Source: Acetothermia bacterium 64_32
Lineage (GTDB): Bacteria > Bipolaricaulota > Bipolaricaulia > Bipolaricaulales > Bipolaricaulaceae
Assembly (NCBI GenBank): GCA_001508155.1
Contig: LGFI01000007.1
Location: forward strand, 34,956 to 98,955
Direction: 5' to 3'
DNA length: 64,000 nucleotides
Below are positions 1 to 9,555 of this stretch, one piece after another. The notes under the pieces were generated by a model. It saw only the letters and a list, made by a program, of their open reading frames with translations. It did no database searches and was not told where the DNA came from. Position numbers and translations under genes: made by a program. Each line of letters opens with the position of its first letter. The stretch's first letter is position 1.

Positions 1-1309
1 GGCTGGAGAGCGGGGGGTTCTCCTCCGGGGTCCACGTTGCCCACCCCACGTCCACCCCTAATGGGATGTCGGGCAGATTCTCCCTGGCCCAATCCTCAAC
101 GGCGCGTTTGAGGCGCTGAACCAGCGCCTCCACGCTGGGCCCCGTCTCGGGAAGCACTACCAGGAACTCATCCCCCCCGTAACGGACCACCCAGTCGCTT
201 TGCCGCACCTGAGCCCTGATGAGCTGGGCCACCTCCCGCAGCACCCGGTCGCCCTCCTGATGCCCCAGCCGATCGTTCACCTGCTTGAACCCGGCCAGGT
301 CGGCCATCAGGATGGTGAACGGCCGCTTGTAACGTTGAGAGCGACGCAGCTCGGTGATGACCGTCTCCTCGAAGTAGTAGCGGTTGAAAAGGCCCGTCAA
401 GGGATCGCGGATCGCCCTCTCCTTGAGCAAGGCCTCGGTTTGAACCCGATCGCTTATGTCCACCAGCTGTACGGAGAGGGCCGGCTTTCCCTGGTAGTCC
501 AGGGGGTGAACCTGGACCTTCAGCCACACGATGCCCCCATCGCCGCGCAGGGCTCGCGTTTCGAATTGCCTGCCCACGAGCAATCCCCCGGAGGAAAACC
601 GGGCCCTCTCGCTGGGGTGGAAGATCTGCCACCAGGGCGTGATGTTGAGCAGCTCTTGTCTTGAGTAACCAAGGAGCCTGGCCGCCTGGGCATTGGCGTA
701 GCGAACCCGCCCCTCTTGCACCACAAGCAGCCCAGCGATGGCCCGCTCGGCCAGGAAGTGGAACACCTGATACCGTTCCTGCAACACCTCCAGCACGTGG
801 GCCTTCCGTAAGGCGAGGGCGGCCATGGTGGCCAGGTCCTCCAGGCTGCGGAGCCTGGTCGGGGTGGGTCGGGCCCCATCCGCCGGATCATCCACCGAAA
901 GCTGGCCGATGATCTGTCCCCGCACCCGGAGCGGTACGAGGAGAAGGTCCTCCGCCCGCCAACCGTCGGGGGCCACGAACCTCCTCCTACTTGGGATCAG
1001 GGGGTAAAGGCCGGCCGGCGCCCGGGCCCCTGGGATGTAATAGGAGTTCCCGAGGCGAAACTCGGGGGAGAACTTCACCCCCCGAACCTTCCCCCCACGA
1101 TCGACGAAAAGCTGCAGTTTTCGCTTCTCCTCCGGGGTGAGACCACAACTGGAAAAGGTGACCACGCGGACCTCTGCATGGGGCACCGGCGCCAGAGGCT
1201 CGGCGTAAAGGGAGGCCACCGCGCGCTGGAACGGGGTCAGCCCGATCACCCGCTGTACAAGCTGATCCAATACCCCCTGCAGCTCATCCAACCCGTGCGT
1301 CTCCAACAC
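1..1309 (-). CDS. GAF-PAS-GGDEF diguanylate cyclase, cut by left window edge
   Basis: Predicted cytoplasmic sensor that makes cyclic di-GMP. Reading from about 1309 leftward, I see a GAF-like domain (LLLVPLRVRGQIIG, SVDDP at about 895-950), a PAS domain (RVRYANAQAARLLGYS at about 665-715) and a GGDEF domain (AIRDPLTGLFNRYYFEE at about 360-415, catalytic GGDEF at about 166-180). The inhibitory RxxD site (RQSD) lies five residues before GGDEF, so product inhibition is likely. Only a few tens of C-terminal residues are outside the window. The frame is open from a stop at 1358-1360. The start is uncertain: GTG at 1309, TTG at 1306 or TTG at 1291 are candidates. Its GAF domain is clearly paralogous to the one in the larger cyclase at 43999-46674. 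Confidence 0.88.
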   Translation of the reverse strand, partial: MLETHGLDELQGVLDQLVQRVIGLTPFQRAVASLYAEPLAPVPHAEVRVVTFSSCGLTPEEKRKLQLFVDRGGKVRGVKFSPEFRLGNSYYIPGARAPAGLYPLIPSRRRFVAPDGWRAEDLLLVPLRVRGQIIGQLSVDDPADGARPTPTRLRSLEDLATMAALALRKAHVLEVLQERYQVFHFLAERAIAGLLVVQEGRVRYANAQAARLLGYSRQELLNITPWWQIFHPSERARFSSGGLLVGRQFETRALRGDGGIVWLKVQVHPLDYQGKPALSVQLVDISDRVQTEALLKERAIRDPLTGLFNRYYFEETVITELRRSQRYKRPFTILMADLAGFKQVNDRLGHQEGDRVLREVAQLIRAQVRQSDWVVRYGGDEFLVVLPETGPSVEALVQRLKRAVEDWARENLPDIPLGVDVGWATWTPEENPPLSS

Positions 1310-1331
1310 CTCCGCCCTGGAACCAACAAAG

Positions 1332-1361
1332 ACTCTAGCACGACGGGCTGTGAGACGTCAA
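1332..1361 (-). promoter_or_regulatory. Putative sigma70-type promoter of the left-edge diguanylate cyclase
   Basis: On the minus strand TTGACG (1356-1361) is followed after 18 nt by TAGAGT (1332-1337), upstream of the cyclase start region. The match is reasonable but the start codon of the gene is not settled, so the leader length is unknown. Confidence 0.35.
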
Positions 1362-1468
1362 GGAAGCCTTCGGCGGACGAGTGTCCCGAAGACGGGGGCT
1401 AAGCTGCCTTTCGCCCCGCACCCAGGCCCCTTAGCTTAAGGTTATGTACATTACCAAGGAGGTGCCCT

Positions 1469-1972
1469 GTGGAACTGGAGGGATGGCTTGAGGTTTACCA
1501 GGCGATCAGTCTCACGGCCGGGGCCAAGGAGAGGGGCTACTGGGCCACGCTGGTGGGGTTCCTGGTGGCAAGCTGCGTGCTCTTCTTGGCGGCCACCTTC
1601 CTCAACTTGGCGGCCGGGCTTTGGACTGCCCGCGTCCTGAGAACGGTGCTGGCCGGGATGGGGATCTTCATGAGCCTGGCATGGTGGAGTGCCCAGTGGC
1701 GCCTGGAGCGGGAAGTCGCACACTGGAACGGCCTTTTGCGGGGACTGGAAGGGGAATTCGCAGGGGCAGAGTTCCACCGCAGTGCATACAAATTCCAGCA
1801 AGGGAAAGAGGTATGCATCCCGGCGAGCGACTGGCAGTGCGGCGAGTGGCATCCCAAGGTATTGCGCCTTCCCTGGCCTGGACGCACAACATCGCGGTTT
1901 GCCGTGGCCTTCCTCCCGATCCTGTTCTCCCTGGGGTGGATCGCTTCACTCGTGGTTGACTGGGTGGTCTGA
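1469..1972 (+). CDS. Small predicted membrane protein of unknown function
   Basis: A 167-residue protein I do not recognise. The start is GTG at 1469, supported by a strong ribosome binding site AAGGAGGTG at about 1455-1463. Two adjacent hydrophobic segments lie at about residues 27-48 and 52-72. A hydrophilic region with paired positive and negative charges and two Cys (about residues 113 and 122) follows, and the C-terminus (about 143-166) is hydrophobic again. The arrangement suggests three membrane passes with a 70-residue loop. It stands alone between a minus-strand cyclase and the defence island, with its 3' end facing that of the DUF499 gene. Confidence 0.7.
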   Translation: MELEGWLEVYQAISLTAGAKERGYWATLVGFLVASCVLFLAATFLNLAAGLWTARVLRTVLAGMGIFMSLAWWSAQWRLEREVAHWNGLLRGLEGEFAGAEFHRSAYKFQQGKEVCIPASDWQCGEWHPKVLRLPWPGRTTSRFAVAFLPILFSLGWIASLVVDWVV

Positions 1973-2031
1973 AAAGGCTCTCCCTGAAGGCGAGCGTGTG
2001 GCTTCGGCGTCAGGGCCCGCCACTGAAGAGG

Positions 2032-5000
2032 CTATTTAAGCTCTTCGGACCACTCCACCCCAAGTTGCCTTAGGGTTTCGCGAACTTTCTGTTCCAAAGT
2101 GGACTCGGTGAACGCCTCAAGGGCCTCCGCCTCGATGGTGATCTCAAGCTCCAGCCGCTTGCTCTCGCCCTTGAGCGGGAGGATCACCCCTCGCTGGATG
2201 TCAGCGAGCCTGTCCCAAGGGATGTGAAGGCGCAGCCGCAGGCTTCTTGGGGCCGACTCATCCGAAGCACGCACCCGAGGGACCCTGGGCTCACCTTCCG
2301 GGGCTTCCGGTAGCGCCTGGGGCACCTCGGCCTGGGCCAGCTCCCCCTCCGCCACCTCCCCTCGAACGATCAATGCCTCAGGATCGATCAAGGAATCCGG
2401 CACCTCGCGCCTGAAGTGGAGCGAGTCGGCGAACCTGATCCCCAAGGCCCCCTCCCGTACCCCATCACGGATGGCCTTCCGCAATGCCCGCTCCGGCACG
2501 ATGGGGTTTCCGGGTACGCAGTAGAAGATGTCCCGCACTTCGCGGTAGGGTTTCGCCTCGTCCCCCGAGGCGAAGGCGAGCTGGATCACTTTTTGGGGGG
2601 CGATCTCCTCTGCCCAGCGATCACATTCCCTGAGATACTCGACGACGCGCCCGCTTAGGGAGCGGGCCGGCCCCATATGGGGCGTCCCCAGATCCGCCCA
2701 CTTCGGGCCAGTGGAGTCAAGCCAACATAGATGCCTCCAGGTTCCCAGCACCCTTTCTTCAACCACTTGTTCTGCCCGTTGAACACGCCTTTGGAGCTCC
2801 ACTTGATCGCTTTCATGCAGCCGCTCCCAGTGGGAGCCCTTAACAGCCCGCAAGGCGAGCAGGCGTTTGACCTCCTCCTTAGTTCTTCCCAATTCGTGCG
2901 GGTCAGGAGCTAGGACCAAAAGTGCGTTTGGGTATTTGCGCTTCCCCTCCCCTGCTCGGTCAAAGGCCTCTTGCACGAACCTGACAGTTTCGGCTGCTCC
3001 GTAGGCCAGGGAAGGTGAGAGCAGGACAAGCTGGGGTTCACGCCTGTCCGGGACCTCTTCAGGGCGCCTGGGCCAAACCTTCACCTTGAGCGCCTCGCCA
3101 GCGTACTTCTCCACCCACCTCTTCAGCTCGGCTTCGAGTTCTTGCTCATCCACGTTTTCCTCTGCCTGAACGATGAGGTTGTTCAAGTTGGGCTCGGTGG
3201 AGAAGAAATAGCGGCCGTCCCGCTTGTGGAGGAAGAGGAGCTCCGATTCCAGCTTCTGCAGGGTGTCACCGATGAGGGCCATCGGCATCTCCGGCTCATA
3301 CAAAAAAGCCCGCAGCCAGGCTGGAGGAATGCCGCGTTCTTCCTTCTCCGCGCCGGTAAAGGAGTAAAGGAAGATCGTGGTGGCCAGGCGCTTTCCAAGC
3401 TGGTATTTTCTCAGTTCCTCCGCTGCTCGTTCGTCAAGCCGCGAGGCTAACGCCGTGCCGCCGGCGATATCGGAGGATAGGATACTCTCGTATTCCCGCC
3501 CTATCTGCTCCAAGAGGTCCTGCCGGATCCCCCCACCTCCAGGGGCACGTCCGCCGAGCGCAAGAGGGGGATGGGAAGCTTTTTCTTCCAATGCCACTCC
3601 ACCACTTCAGCCAACAGCCGGAGGACACCCCGGGTGCGCTGGAAACCGCTGAAGGAGCCCCATCTTTCATGGAGCACATCGATGAGCTCCGGGTGAAACG
3701 GATAGGCTCGGAGAAGTTTTTTGTAGTCGGCGCTTCTAATCACCTCGGGCACCTGATCGCCCAGCTCGCGGTAAGCCCGCCGGATGGTCTCTGCCACCTG
3801 CTTTCTAACCTCCTCGTCCCCCAGGGTTTCAAACAGCCGGCGACGGACGATTTCGTAGATCTCTTCTCCTTGGACCGGCTCCAGTATCTTTCGCATCCGC
3901 CCAAAGATGTCACCTAGCTCGCGCTGGGCCCTGGCCCCTTCCTCCCCATAAGGGGTACTGGTGGTGAGGGTGGCCACTAAGGCACAATGCGGAAGAGAGG
4001 AAACGGCTTCGGTGAGATCGTGGAAGAAGGAGAAGAGCTGGCTTTGGTAGGCCCTGGCCACTGCCTCCCCGGCTTCGGCGATCTTCTTGGGGCTGACCGC
4101 CTTGGCGGCGTATTCGGCGATCTCGTCCATGAGGATGAGGGTGGGGGCATCAGAAAGGAGCTTACGCAGCCGTTCCTTACCGGGACTCGTTCTGGCTTCG
4201 TCCGAGTCACGCAGCTCTTCATATCGGCCGAGCTGCTCGGCCAGCCTTCCCCAGGGCGTTTTCCCGGTGAGAGGGTCTTCACCCACCCCCACGAAGGTCA
4301 GCACCCGCACCCCTTGGGGCACGTCCACGCCCGCTTCGGCCACTACCTGCCTACCAAATGGCGACGCCAGCGCCGCCTCCGGATGCTTGAAGAAGTGGAA
4401 GAGGGCGATCAGGGAGTGGGTCTTCCCGCCGCCGAACGGGGTTTGCAAATGCAAAACGCCCTCACCCCCTGCCCCGGCCAGCCGCTCTAGCACTGTTGTA
4501 AGGAGAGTCACCATCCCCCGTGTGGGATAGGTGATGGAAAAGAAAATCTCCGGATTTCTGTACTCGTCCGGCCCGCGGCCCAGCATCACCTCGTCCAGCT
4601 TGGCAGCGAATGTGTCCCGGGAGAACTTTCCCTCCCGCACCTCGCGATGGGGCCGAGCACCTTCCCACCAAGGCGGGAGCTTTCCGGCGGCCGGCCCCAC
4701 CGGCCTCAAGTAGCCCGCCTCGCGGAGCAGTTTCCGCAAGTTGACTAAAAACACATTGACATCTTCCTCATCGAGCTCTGCCCCGCCGTGGGCGGCGCGA
4801 TTGCGAAGCTCCACCCACTCGTTTACCAACTGCTCGTTCGTAAGGAGGTACAGGTCTCGATTCAAATGCCGCTTGGCCAAAGAAAATAGGCTGCCGGTGC
4901 GAAATAGCCCCACAAGCTGCCCCAAGGTGAGCTCTTCTACAACCTTCCCCTTACCCACCTTTTCCAGGGCTTGGTTGGCCACAGCGACTTCCTGAGGAGG

Positions 5001-5134
5001 GAGCTTGGGCAGTGGCTCTTTGTACAGGGACCGGAGCAGGGTTTCCAAAAGCTGCCCACCAGCTAGGGCCGCCTGGGAAATAGACCCTGCTCTAGAAATC
5101 TTTCCGCCTCTTCCAGCTTCTCGCTAAATCTCAT
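2032..5134 (-). pseudogene. HEPN-DUF499 AAA-type ATPase with two frameshifts
   Basis: Large defence-associated ATPase of about 1034 residues if repaired. It reads in three pieces: 5134 to about 5080 (start ATG 5134 with an RBS GGAGA), about 5080 to 3530, and 3530 to 2032. Piece one ends EQGLF and piece two resumes SQAALAGG; restoring one T in the run at 5078-5080 joins them. Pieces two and three join by one extra G in the run at 3529-3534, giving PLEVGGIRQDLLEQ. The N-terminal region is HEPN-like with RNRAAH (about 4785-4805). The ATPase has Walker A PFGGGKTH (about 4415-4440) and Walker B LILMDEI (about 4120-4140). DUF499 proteins accompany DUF1156 methylases in predicted restriction-like systems. 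A split gene that is still translated from TTG 5048 cannot be excluded. Confidence 0.8.
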
Positions 5135-5145
5135 CTCGCGTCTCC

Positions 5146-5388
5146 TCATAGCTTGGGGGTCAGCTCTTGCCGCACAGGCTCAAGGAGGGCCCGGCGTTTG
5201 AATGCCCCCTTGGGAAGCCCCTTTAAGACCGCTAACAAGTCGATATCCGATTGTCCGTGGGCTTCACCTCGAGCCACCGAACCAAATAGCACTACAGAAA
5301 CAAGGTTATCGCCTAGTAACTGGGCAGCGGTCTTGGCGTACTCCTGTGCCAACGCTAAAAGCCGCCGGTTGAGTTCTTTCTTAGTCAT
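5146..5388 (-). CDS. Small MNT-type nucleotidyltransferase
   Basis: An 80-residue protein with the minimal nucleotidyltransferase signature: GSVARGEAHGQSDID, that is GS at residues 36-37 and the Asp pair D48/D50 (the GSx10DxD pattern of MntA-type antitoxins). It is shorter than most family members (about 95-130), ending soon after the DxD strand. It overlaps the stop of the upstream methylase half by 8 nt (ATGACTAA) and ends a few bases before the HEPN-DUF499 start at 5134. An MNT gene directly before a HEPN-containing gene is the classic HEPN/MNT order, so it may be the partner of the HEPN domain fused to DUF499. That pairing is my inference. Confidence 0.75.
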   Translation of the reverse strand: MTKKELNRRLLALAQEYAKTAAQLLGDNLVSVVLFGSVARGEAHGQSDIDLLAVLKGLPKGAFKRRALLEPVRQELTPKL

Positions 5389-6610
5389 GGAATAGTCCCG
5401 GCCCTTGGGCCCCTGTCTTATCGCGGCGCCCTAGAAGCCCGTGGAGGAGCTGCTTTTCCTTGTCACCCTCTGGCAGGGAGTCGGAGATGGCCTGGGCCAC
5501 CTGCCAGAATGCCTCCAGCGACCCCACGCTAGCCAGCACTTCTTCCAGCTCCTTCTCGCGTCCCCTTTCCCAGTTTAGCGTGGCTAGCTGCAGGGAGTCT
5601 ATCATGGTTTTGGGCGCAAATCTTGCGGGGAACGCCCGTTCTCTCGGGCCCAAAAGACGCAGGTAGGAGCCGTTTTTCCTGATCAATCCCTCCCGAACCA
5701 AAAGCTCCAAGTCCACCCCCACCGATTGAGCGAGCTTCCTGCCCTCATCGAACGGCACGAGCCCCCGGCCGTAGTTCCAGCGCCAGAGGAGATAAAACCG
5801 GGTGGTCTCGTCTACCCCGGCCAGGTGTCCGTTTTTCAGGATGCGGCGTAGGGCAAATTCAGCGGTGAGCCTGCGGGCAAGCCCGAGCAGTTCTCTCACT
5901 GACACTGCCTCCCCGGAAAGCCGTTCCACCCGTCCGTAGCGGCCGAATATCTCCACCGCCGGGCCGATGGCCGCCATGGAGAAATCCGCCCCGGAGATCC
6001 CCTGCTGCCACAGTTCCACCAGCCGCTCAGGCAAGACCCTTTCCAGCTCTTCTCTTACCCGGCTGTACTCCCCCACCTCGTCGGAGAGGCGCTTGCGGCA
6101 CATCATGTAGATGCTGGAGGCAAGCGCCGCCGACTCATGCGCCCTAAGCCGCGCCTGCATCTCGGTGTGAATCGGCCAGGAAGCCGTCATGTACAAGCCC
6201 GCCTCAAGCAAGGCATTGATGATCGTCTCCCATGCCTCGGTGGTCTTGTGGGCAAATACGATTACGGCTATGCCATCGGGCTTCAGGACGCGACGTATCT
6301 CGCCGAATGCCTGGGTCAGCATCTCCTCAAACCGCTGCTTGGCCTGGTCCATCCCGCCCGCCTTGCTGGCGTCGGCCACCATCTCCTGGGATTTGGGAGC
6401 GAGCGGCGTAGCGAAGAGCTCAGGGTAAAGGTCGCCTACGGTGCGCTTGAGCCAGACGTAGAAGAAGTCAGATAGGTCGCCGTAAGGCACGTTGTCGCAA
6501 TACGGCGGGTCGGTGAGGAGGGCATCGAAATAATCACCGGGATAGAGGAGCTCGGTCGCGGTGCCGATGAGTACCTGCGGCAGCTTAAGCACTCTTTCTA
6601 ACTCCCTCAT
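5381..6610 (-). CDS. DUF1156-type adenine-specific DNA methyltransferase, C-terminal (DPPY) half
   Basis: A 409-residue protein equal to the C-terminal half of a DUF1156-family DNA methylase. It carries catalytic motif IV TDPPYCDNVPYGDLSDFFYVW at residues 33-54 (DPPY 34-37) and the downstream target-recognition and C-terminal regions. It lacks the SAM-binding DPFAGGG motif, which is encoded about 1.7 kb upstream at 7348-8856. The start used is ATG 6610 with GGAGG about 11 nt upstream; an in-frame TGA lies 36 nt before that ATG. The two halves add up to about 911 residues, a normal full length for the family, so little sequence seems lost. It may work as a split enzyme with the N-terminal half, or the pair may be an interrupted gene. 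Confidence 0.85.
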   Translation of the reverse strand: MRELERVLKLPQVLIGTATELLYPGDYFDALLTDPPYCDNVPYGDLSDFFYVWLKRTVGDLYPELFATPLAPKSQEMVADASKAGGMDQAKQRFEEMLTQAFGEIRRVLKPDGIAVIVFAHKTTEAWETIINALLEAGLYMTASWPIHTEMQARLRAHESAALASSIYMMCRKRLSDEVGEYSRVREELERVLPERLVELWQQGISGADFSMAAIGPAVEIFGRYGRVERLSGEAVSVRELLGLARRLTAEFALRRILKNGHLAGVDETTRFYLLWRWNYGRGLVPFDEGRKLAQSVGVDLELLVREGLIRKNGSYLRLLGPRERAFPARFAPKTMIDSLQLATLNWERGREKELEEVLASVGSLEAFWQVAQAISDSLPEGDKEKQLLHGLLGRRDKTGAQGPGLFHD

Positions 6611-6705
6611 CCAACTGAAGACCTCCAGTCAAGGCTGTCCATCCACAAATACCATCACCTCAAACCCCATTCTACTCTTCCTCCCCCGTGAAAGCGGCCA
6701 AGACC

Positions 6706-7062
6706 TCATGCCGTTTTTCCGCGCAACTCCTCCAAGATGGCTGCTAGCTTCCTTTTAAGCCCTGGAAGTTCGTTTTTCACTATATCCCACACGATCTCAT
6801 AGTCTACCACGAAATACCCGTGGATCAGTCGGTTCCGCAAGCCAATGAGTTGAGCCCAAGGGATTCCAGGGTGCTGGGATTGAACGTCTTGTGGGATGTG
6901 CCTGGCGGCCTCTCCGATGATCTCCAGGTTCCTTACCACTGCATCTTGTGTTTTGTTGTCCGCCAGAAAGTCCTCGTATGCGAGATCAGCCACATAACTC
7001 TCTATCCTGGCTATGCTTTCGAGGATGTCCTGAGCGAATAGCCTCCAGTCCTTCTTAAACAT
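6706..7062 (-). CDS. hepT: HepT-like HEPN toxin (DUF86)
   Basis: A 118-residue all-alpha HEPN protein. RNRLIHGY at residues 76-83 matches the Rx4HxY active-site motif of HepT RNase toxins, in which the Tyr is the residue modified by the MntA antitoxin in characterised systems. It overlaps the end of mntA by 8 nt, so the two are translationally coupled. The pair lies between the two halves of the DUF1156 methylase, all on the same strand. Base composition is near 50% GC (30 of 60 bases at 6961-7020), lower than the housekeeping genes, which suggests a later insertion. The 95 nt after it contain only a 13-codon open frame before the methylase second half. Confidence 0.9.
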   Translation of the reverse strand: MFKKDWRLFAQDILESIARIESYVADLAYEDFLADNKTQDAVVRNLEIIGEAARHIPQDVQSQHPGIPWAQLIGLRNRLIHGYFVVDYEIVWDIVKNELPGLKRKLAAILEELRGKTA

Positions 7063-7351
7063 GGATCAGATCCTCCTTAACGCTTTCCCAGAGTTGCGGT
7101 TTCTGCTTCAATGCGTTGGGGGTAAGGAGGTCCACCTTGACCCCAAGTAGCTCCTCTAAGTAGTCCCAAAGCTCAAGAAATCTAAAACCGATTGGCTTCT
7201 TCAGGCGGATCAAGATGTCCACATCGCTTAACTCCCTCTGCTCGCCCCGGGAGTAAGAGCCGAAGATCCCAAGTTCTTTAACCCCGTACCGCTCTTCTAG
7301 CTCATTCTTGTGCTGAGCCAAAATCCTCCTGATATCCTCTAAGGTTTTCAT
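7055..7351 (-). CDS. mntA: MntA-like nucleotidyltransferase antitoxin
   Basis: A 98-residue MNT-fold protein with [15 protein letters not shown] (GS at 31-32, D43 and D45), the GSx10DxD pattern of MntA. In known MntA-HepT pairs this enzyme AMPylates the toxin Tyr and neutralises it. The start is ATG 7351, preceded by GGAAGG; the ATG overlaps the stop of the methylase N-terminal half as ATGA, so it would be translated by coupling to the methylase. An open frame extends further upstream, but that stretch overlaps the methylase and has no family similarity. Confidence 0.9.
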   Translation of the reverse strand: MKTLEDIRRILAQHKNELEERYGVKELGIFGSYSRGEQRELSDVDILIRLKKPIGFRFLELWDYLEELLGVKVDLLTPNALKQKPQLWESVKEDLIHV

Positions 7352-8856
7352 GTTTCCTTCCCGGCTGGGATTTTGGAGCAATGCTGGATCACCCCCAGCA
7401 CCCAGTCCAGGGCCGATCGCCAGTCGCCGGTGCTTCCGCTGAACGGGTTCACCTCCGCATAATCCCAAACGAACTGCAAGGCTTGTCTACCAAATGTGTG
7501 GGCAACCAGTTCCTTACTCGTGTGCCACATGCACTGGACGGACACGTAATCAACTAAGCGATTCAACACAATAGCCAAATAGGTCACGACGGCTTTGGCG
7601 AAGTCGGGGGCGAGGCCATGAGCCAGCATCTCGGTGTGGGCCTTTCGCACTTTATCGGCGAACGTGATCAAGGCCAGCTTCTGCCGGGCATTGAACAGGT
7701 CCCCCCACTTGGTCATCCCATATTTATGCACTGAGAAAGCCCGTTCAGCGCCTGGGCCACCACCGACAGGAGTTGGTTCATCCGGCACTGGATCCAGCCC
7801 CCATTCGGCCCGGAGTTTTTCGCGCTTTTTCGCGAGGGCCGCCTCGGCGGCACTATAGGCCTCCAAGTCTCGTTCAGTGGCCAGGCGATAGGTCTTCCCC
7901 TGCCGGTCGGGATGGTGCAGCACCACTGCCACCATTCGCTGGTCGGCTTTGCCCTCCCGGAACAGGCGTCGGGTGGTATCGGCATCTATCCGGCTTCCGC
8001 AAATGGGGCAGCGCACCACTGCCCGGGAGACGGTCCCATCCGCGGGATCGAAGTCTATCTCCTCTCCCTCCACAAGCTGGAATTCGACCCGCCGGTTCTC
8101 CCTTTCCGGCACCATCCTGAGGGCTACCTTCTTGTCCTTCTTTTTGGCCAGCCAGGTCTGGCGCATGAGGGGGATCTCGGCCCCGCAGGTTGGGTTCTGG
8201 CAGGGGAGCGTACGGACCCAGATGTAGCCCACCGGAACCGCCCCATCCGGATCCTCTGGGTAAAAGCGGCTCAGTTCGGCCTTTGCCTTCTCTAGCACCC
8301 ACTCCCCCCAGCGGCGCACCTCCTCCGCCAAGGGGCTGAACTCCTCCTCGGTTTCCGCGCCCATTTCGGTAGGGGTGAGGCGGCGCTCAGGTCGGCCAAA
8401 TCTTTGCGGCAGCTCCAGCACGGCTTTGAGGAGGAGCACCGCCACCGGGTTGTAGTCCAGGGCATGGGCCTCGCAGCCCAGGCGAAGGACCTCCAAGGGG
8501 ATTGCTCCGCCGCCGGCGAAGGGATCGAGCACCTTAGGCGGCTCACCGTAGACTTCACGGATGAGGCGCCGGGCCTCCTGGATGGCCGGCGAATCGCCTT
8601 CTTTTGCCTCCTCCCAAGGGGACACCTGCGTGATAAGTCGGGTCAGCTTCCTTCGCTCTTCTTCCGTGCCCGGATCGGGGAGCAGGGCTGCCAGGGCGGT
8701 AGCGCGGGAGGCGGCCAGGGGGCGACGCGCCCACCAAATGTGCAAGGTGGAGATGTGGCCGTGGCGGATGTTCTTCTCCCGCCGGGACTCGGCCGACACC
8801 TCCTGAATCGGGAACATCACCTCAATTAGCCGCCGCTTCGCCTTCACGAAACCCAC
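7348..8856 (-). CDS. DUF1156-type adenine-specific DNA methyltransferase, N-terminal (SAM-binding) half
   Basis: A 502-residue protein forming the first half of a DUF1156 methylase. The N-terminus ([19 protein letters not shown], residues 35-53) is the family hallmark. The SAM-binding motif DPFAGGG is at residues 111-117, and there are two Cys pairs of a zinc ribbon (CQNPTC and CPICG). The C-terminus ([14 protein letters not shown], then [11 protein letters not shown]) stops just before where the DPPY motif would follow. The gene ends in an ATGA overlap with mntA. Its start lies within the last codons of the upstream PIN gene (13-nt overlap). Without motif IV it should bind SAM but not methylate by itself. 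Confidence 0.88.
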   Translation of the reverse strand: MGFVKAKRRLIEVMFPIQEVSAESRREKNIRHGHISTLHIWWARRPLAASRATALAALLPDPGTEEERRKLTRLITQVSPWEEAKEGDSPAIQEARRLIREVYGEPPKVLDPFAGGGAIPLEVLRLGCEAHALDYNPVAVLLLKAVLELPQRFGRPERRLTPTEMGAETEEEFSPLAEEVRRWGEWVLEKAKAELSRFYPEDPDGAVPVGYIWVRTLPCQNPTCGAEIPLMRQTWLAKKKDKKVALRMVPERENRRVEFQLVEGEEIDFDPADGTVSRAVVRCPICGSRIDADTTRRLFREGKADQRMVAVVLHHPDRQGKTYRLATERDLEAYSAAEAALAKKREKLRAEWGLDPVPDEPTPVGGGPGAERAFSVHKYGMTKWGDLFNARQKLALITFADKVRKAHTEMLAHGLAPDFAKAVVTYLAIVLNRLVDYVSVQCMWHTSKELVAHTFGRQALQFVWDYAEVNPFSGSTGDWRSALDWVLGVIQHCSKIPAGKET

Positions 8857-9293
8857 TCCCGCAGACTGAATTTGGGATCAAAGGGGTTTACATATTGAAT
8901 GCCCTCAAGATACGGCGTTGGTATATCCTCTGTAAAGATCATAGGCACTTGATTGAGCTTGCAAGTGGCCCAAATCTGGGCATCCCAAAACGAGAGGTTA
9001 TGTTCAGCGGCCGCCCTGGCTGCCTCGAGCACTATGAGTCCGGTCACATCGAGCACCTTCCACGATCTTACGAAGTTAGCGATGCTTTCATAGGCCTCCG
9101 CCTTGGATAAAGGAGGCGAGAGCTTTTGCGTAGCAACTCGGAAGAACTCCCCCAACACCTGCGTGCTTAGCACGCCTATCCCGGTATGGGCCAAAGTATC
9201 CAATATTTCCATCGCTCTCCGCTGCTTGGTTTTTGCCGAGAAATCATACGCGTAGACGAGTACATTCGTATCTACAAGGATCTCAGCGGTCAT
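8844..9293 (-). CDS. VapC-like PIN-domain RNase toxin
   Basis: A 149-residue PIN protein. The acidic active-site set is visible: D8 in [11 protein letters not shown]49 in VLGEFFRV, D104 in SFWDAQIWA and D123 in FTEDI. Such proteins are magnesium-dependent RNases of type II toxin-antitoxin pairs. It overlaps the antitoxin gene upstream by 11 nt and the methylase downstream by 13 nt, so the pair is wedged into the defence operon. GC is low (25 of 60 at 8881-8940), unlike the flanking core genes. Confidence 0.9.
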   Translation of the reverse strand: MTAEILVDTNVLVYAYDFSAKTKQRRAMEILDTLAHTGIGVLSTQVLGEFFRVATQKLSPPLSKAEAYESIANFVRSWKVLDVTGLIVLEAARAAAEHNLSFWDAQIWATCKLNQVPMIFTEDIPTPYLEGIQYVNPFDPKFSLREWVS

Positions 9294-9534
9294 GTAGCTC
9301 CTCTCTCGTCCAGGGTTGGGTAGGCCTGGCTTTCTTCCGGGCTCTCTTTTTGATGAACTCTTTTTCCTTCTCCCAACCCTTTAGGTCTCTGATGGGTGCA
9401 CCCGTTGTCGAAAGATGCGCCAATGCGCGACGGACGATCTCGGCTTCCGTAATCCCAAGCTTTCGTGAAAGTCTTTTGAGAAGAGCTTCCTGGTCGGGTT
9501 CTATGTAAAGCTGTTTTCTCACTTTGGTCCCCAT
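9283..9534 (-). CDS. Ribbon-helix-helix-type antitoxin of the PIN toxin
   Basis: An 83-residue protein with an N-terminal beta strand and two helices typical of ribbon-helix-helix antitoxins (KVRKQLYIEPDQEALLKRLS, then GITEAEIVRRAL). A charged tail (about residues 50-83) probably wraps the PIN toxin. It precedes and overlaps that toxin gene, the standard VapBC order. It starts 21 nt after the end of the broken helicase gene. It would normally also repress its own promoter, but no separate operator is evident in the 21-nt gap. Confidence 0.8.
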   Translation of the reverse strand: MGTKVRKQLYIEPDQEALLKRLSRKLGITEAEIVRRALAHLSTTGAPIRDLKGWEKEKEFIKKRARKKARPTQPWTREELHDR

Positions 9535-9555
9535 TCCGCCTCCTATGACGTCAGA

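Noticed and set aside
6611..6705. A 13-codon open frame (MGFEVMVFVDGQP) with a good ribosome binding site before the methylase C-half
   Set aside because: Too short to support as a gene; it may be a chance frame or a leader peptide in line with the methylase frame.
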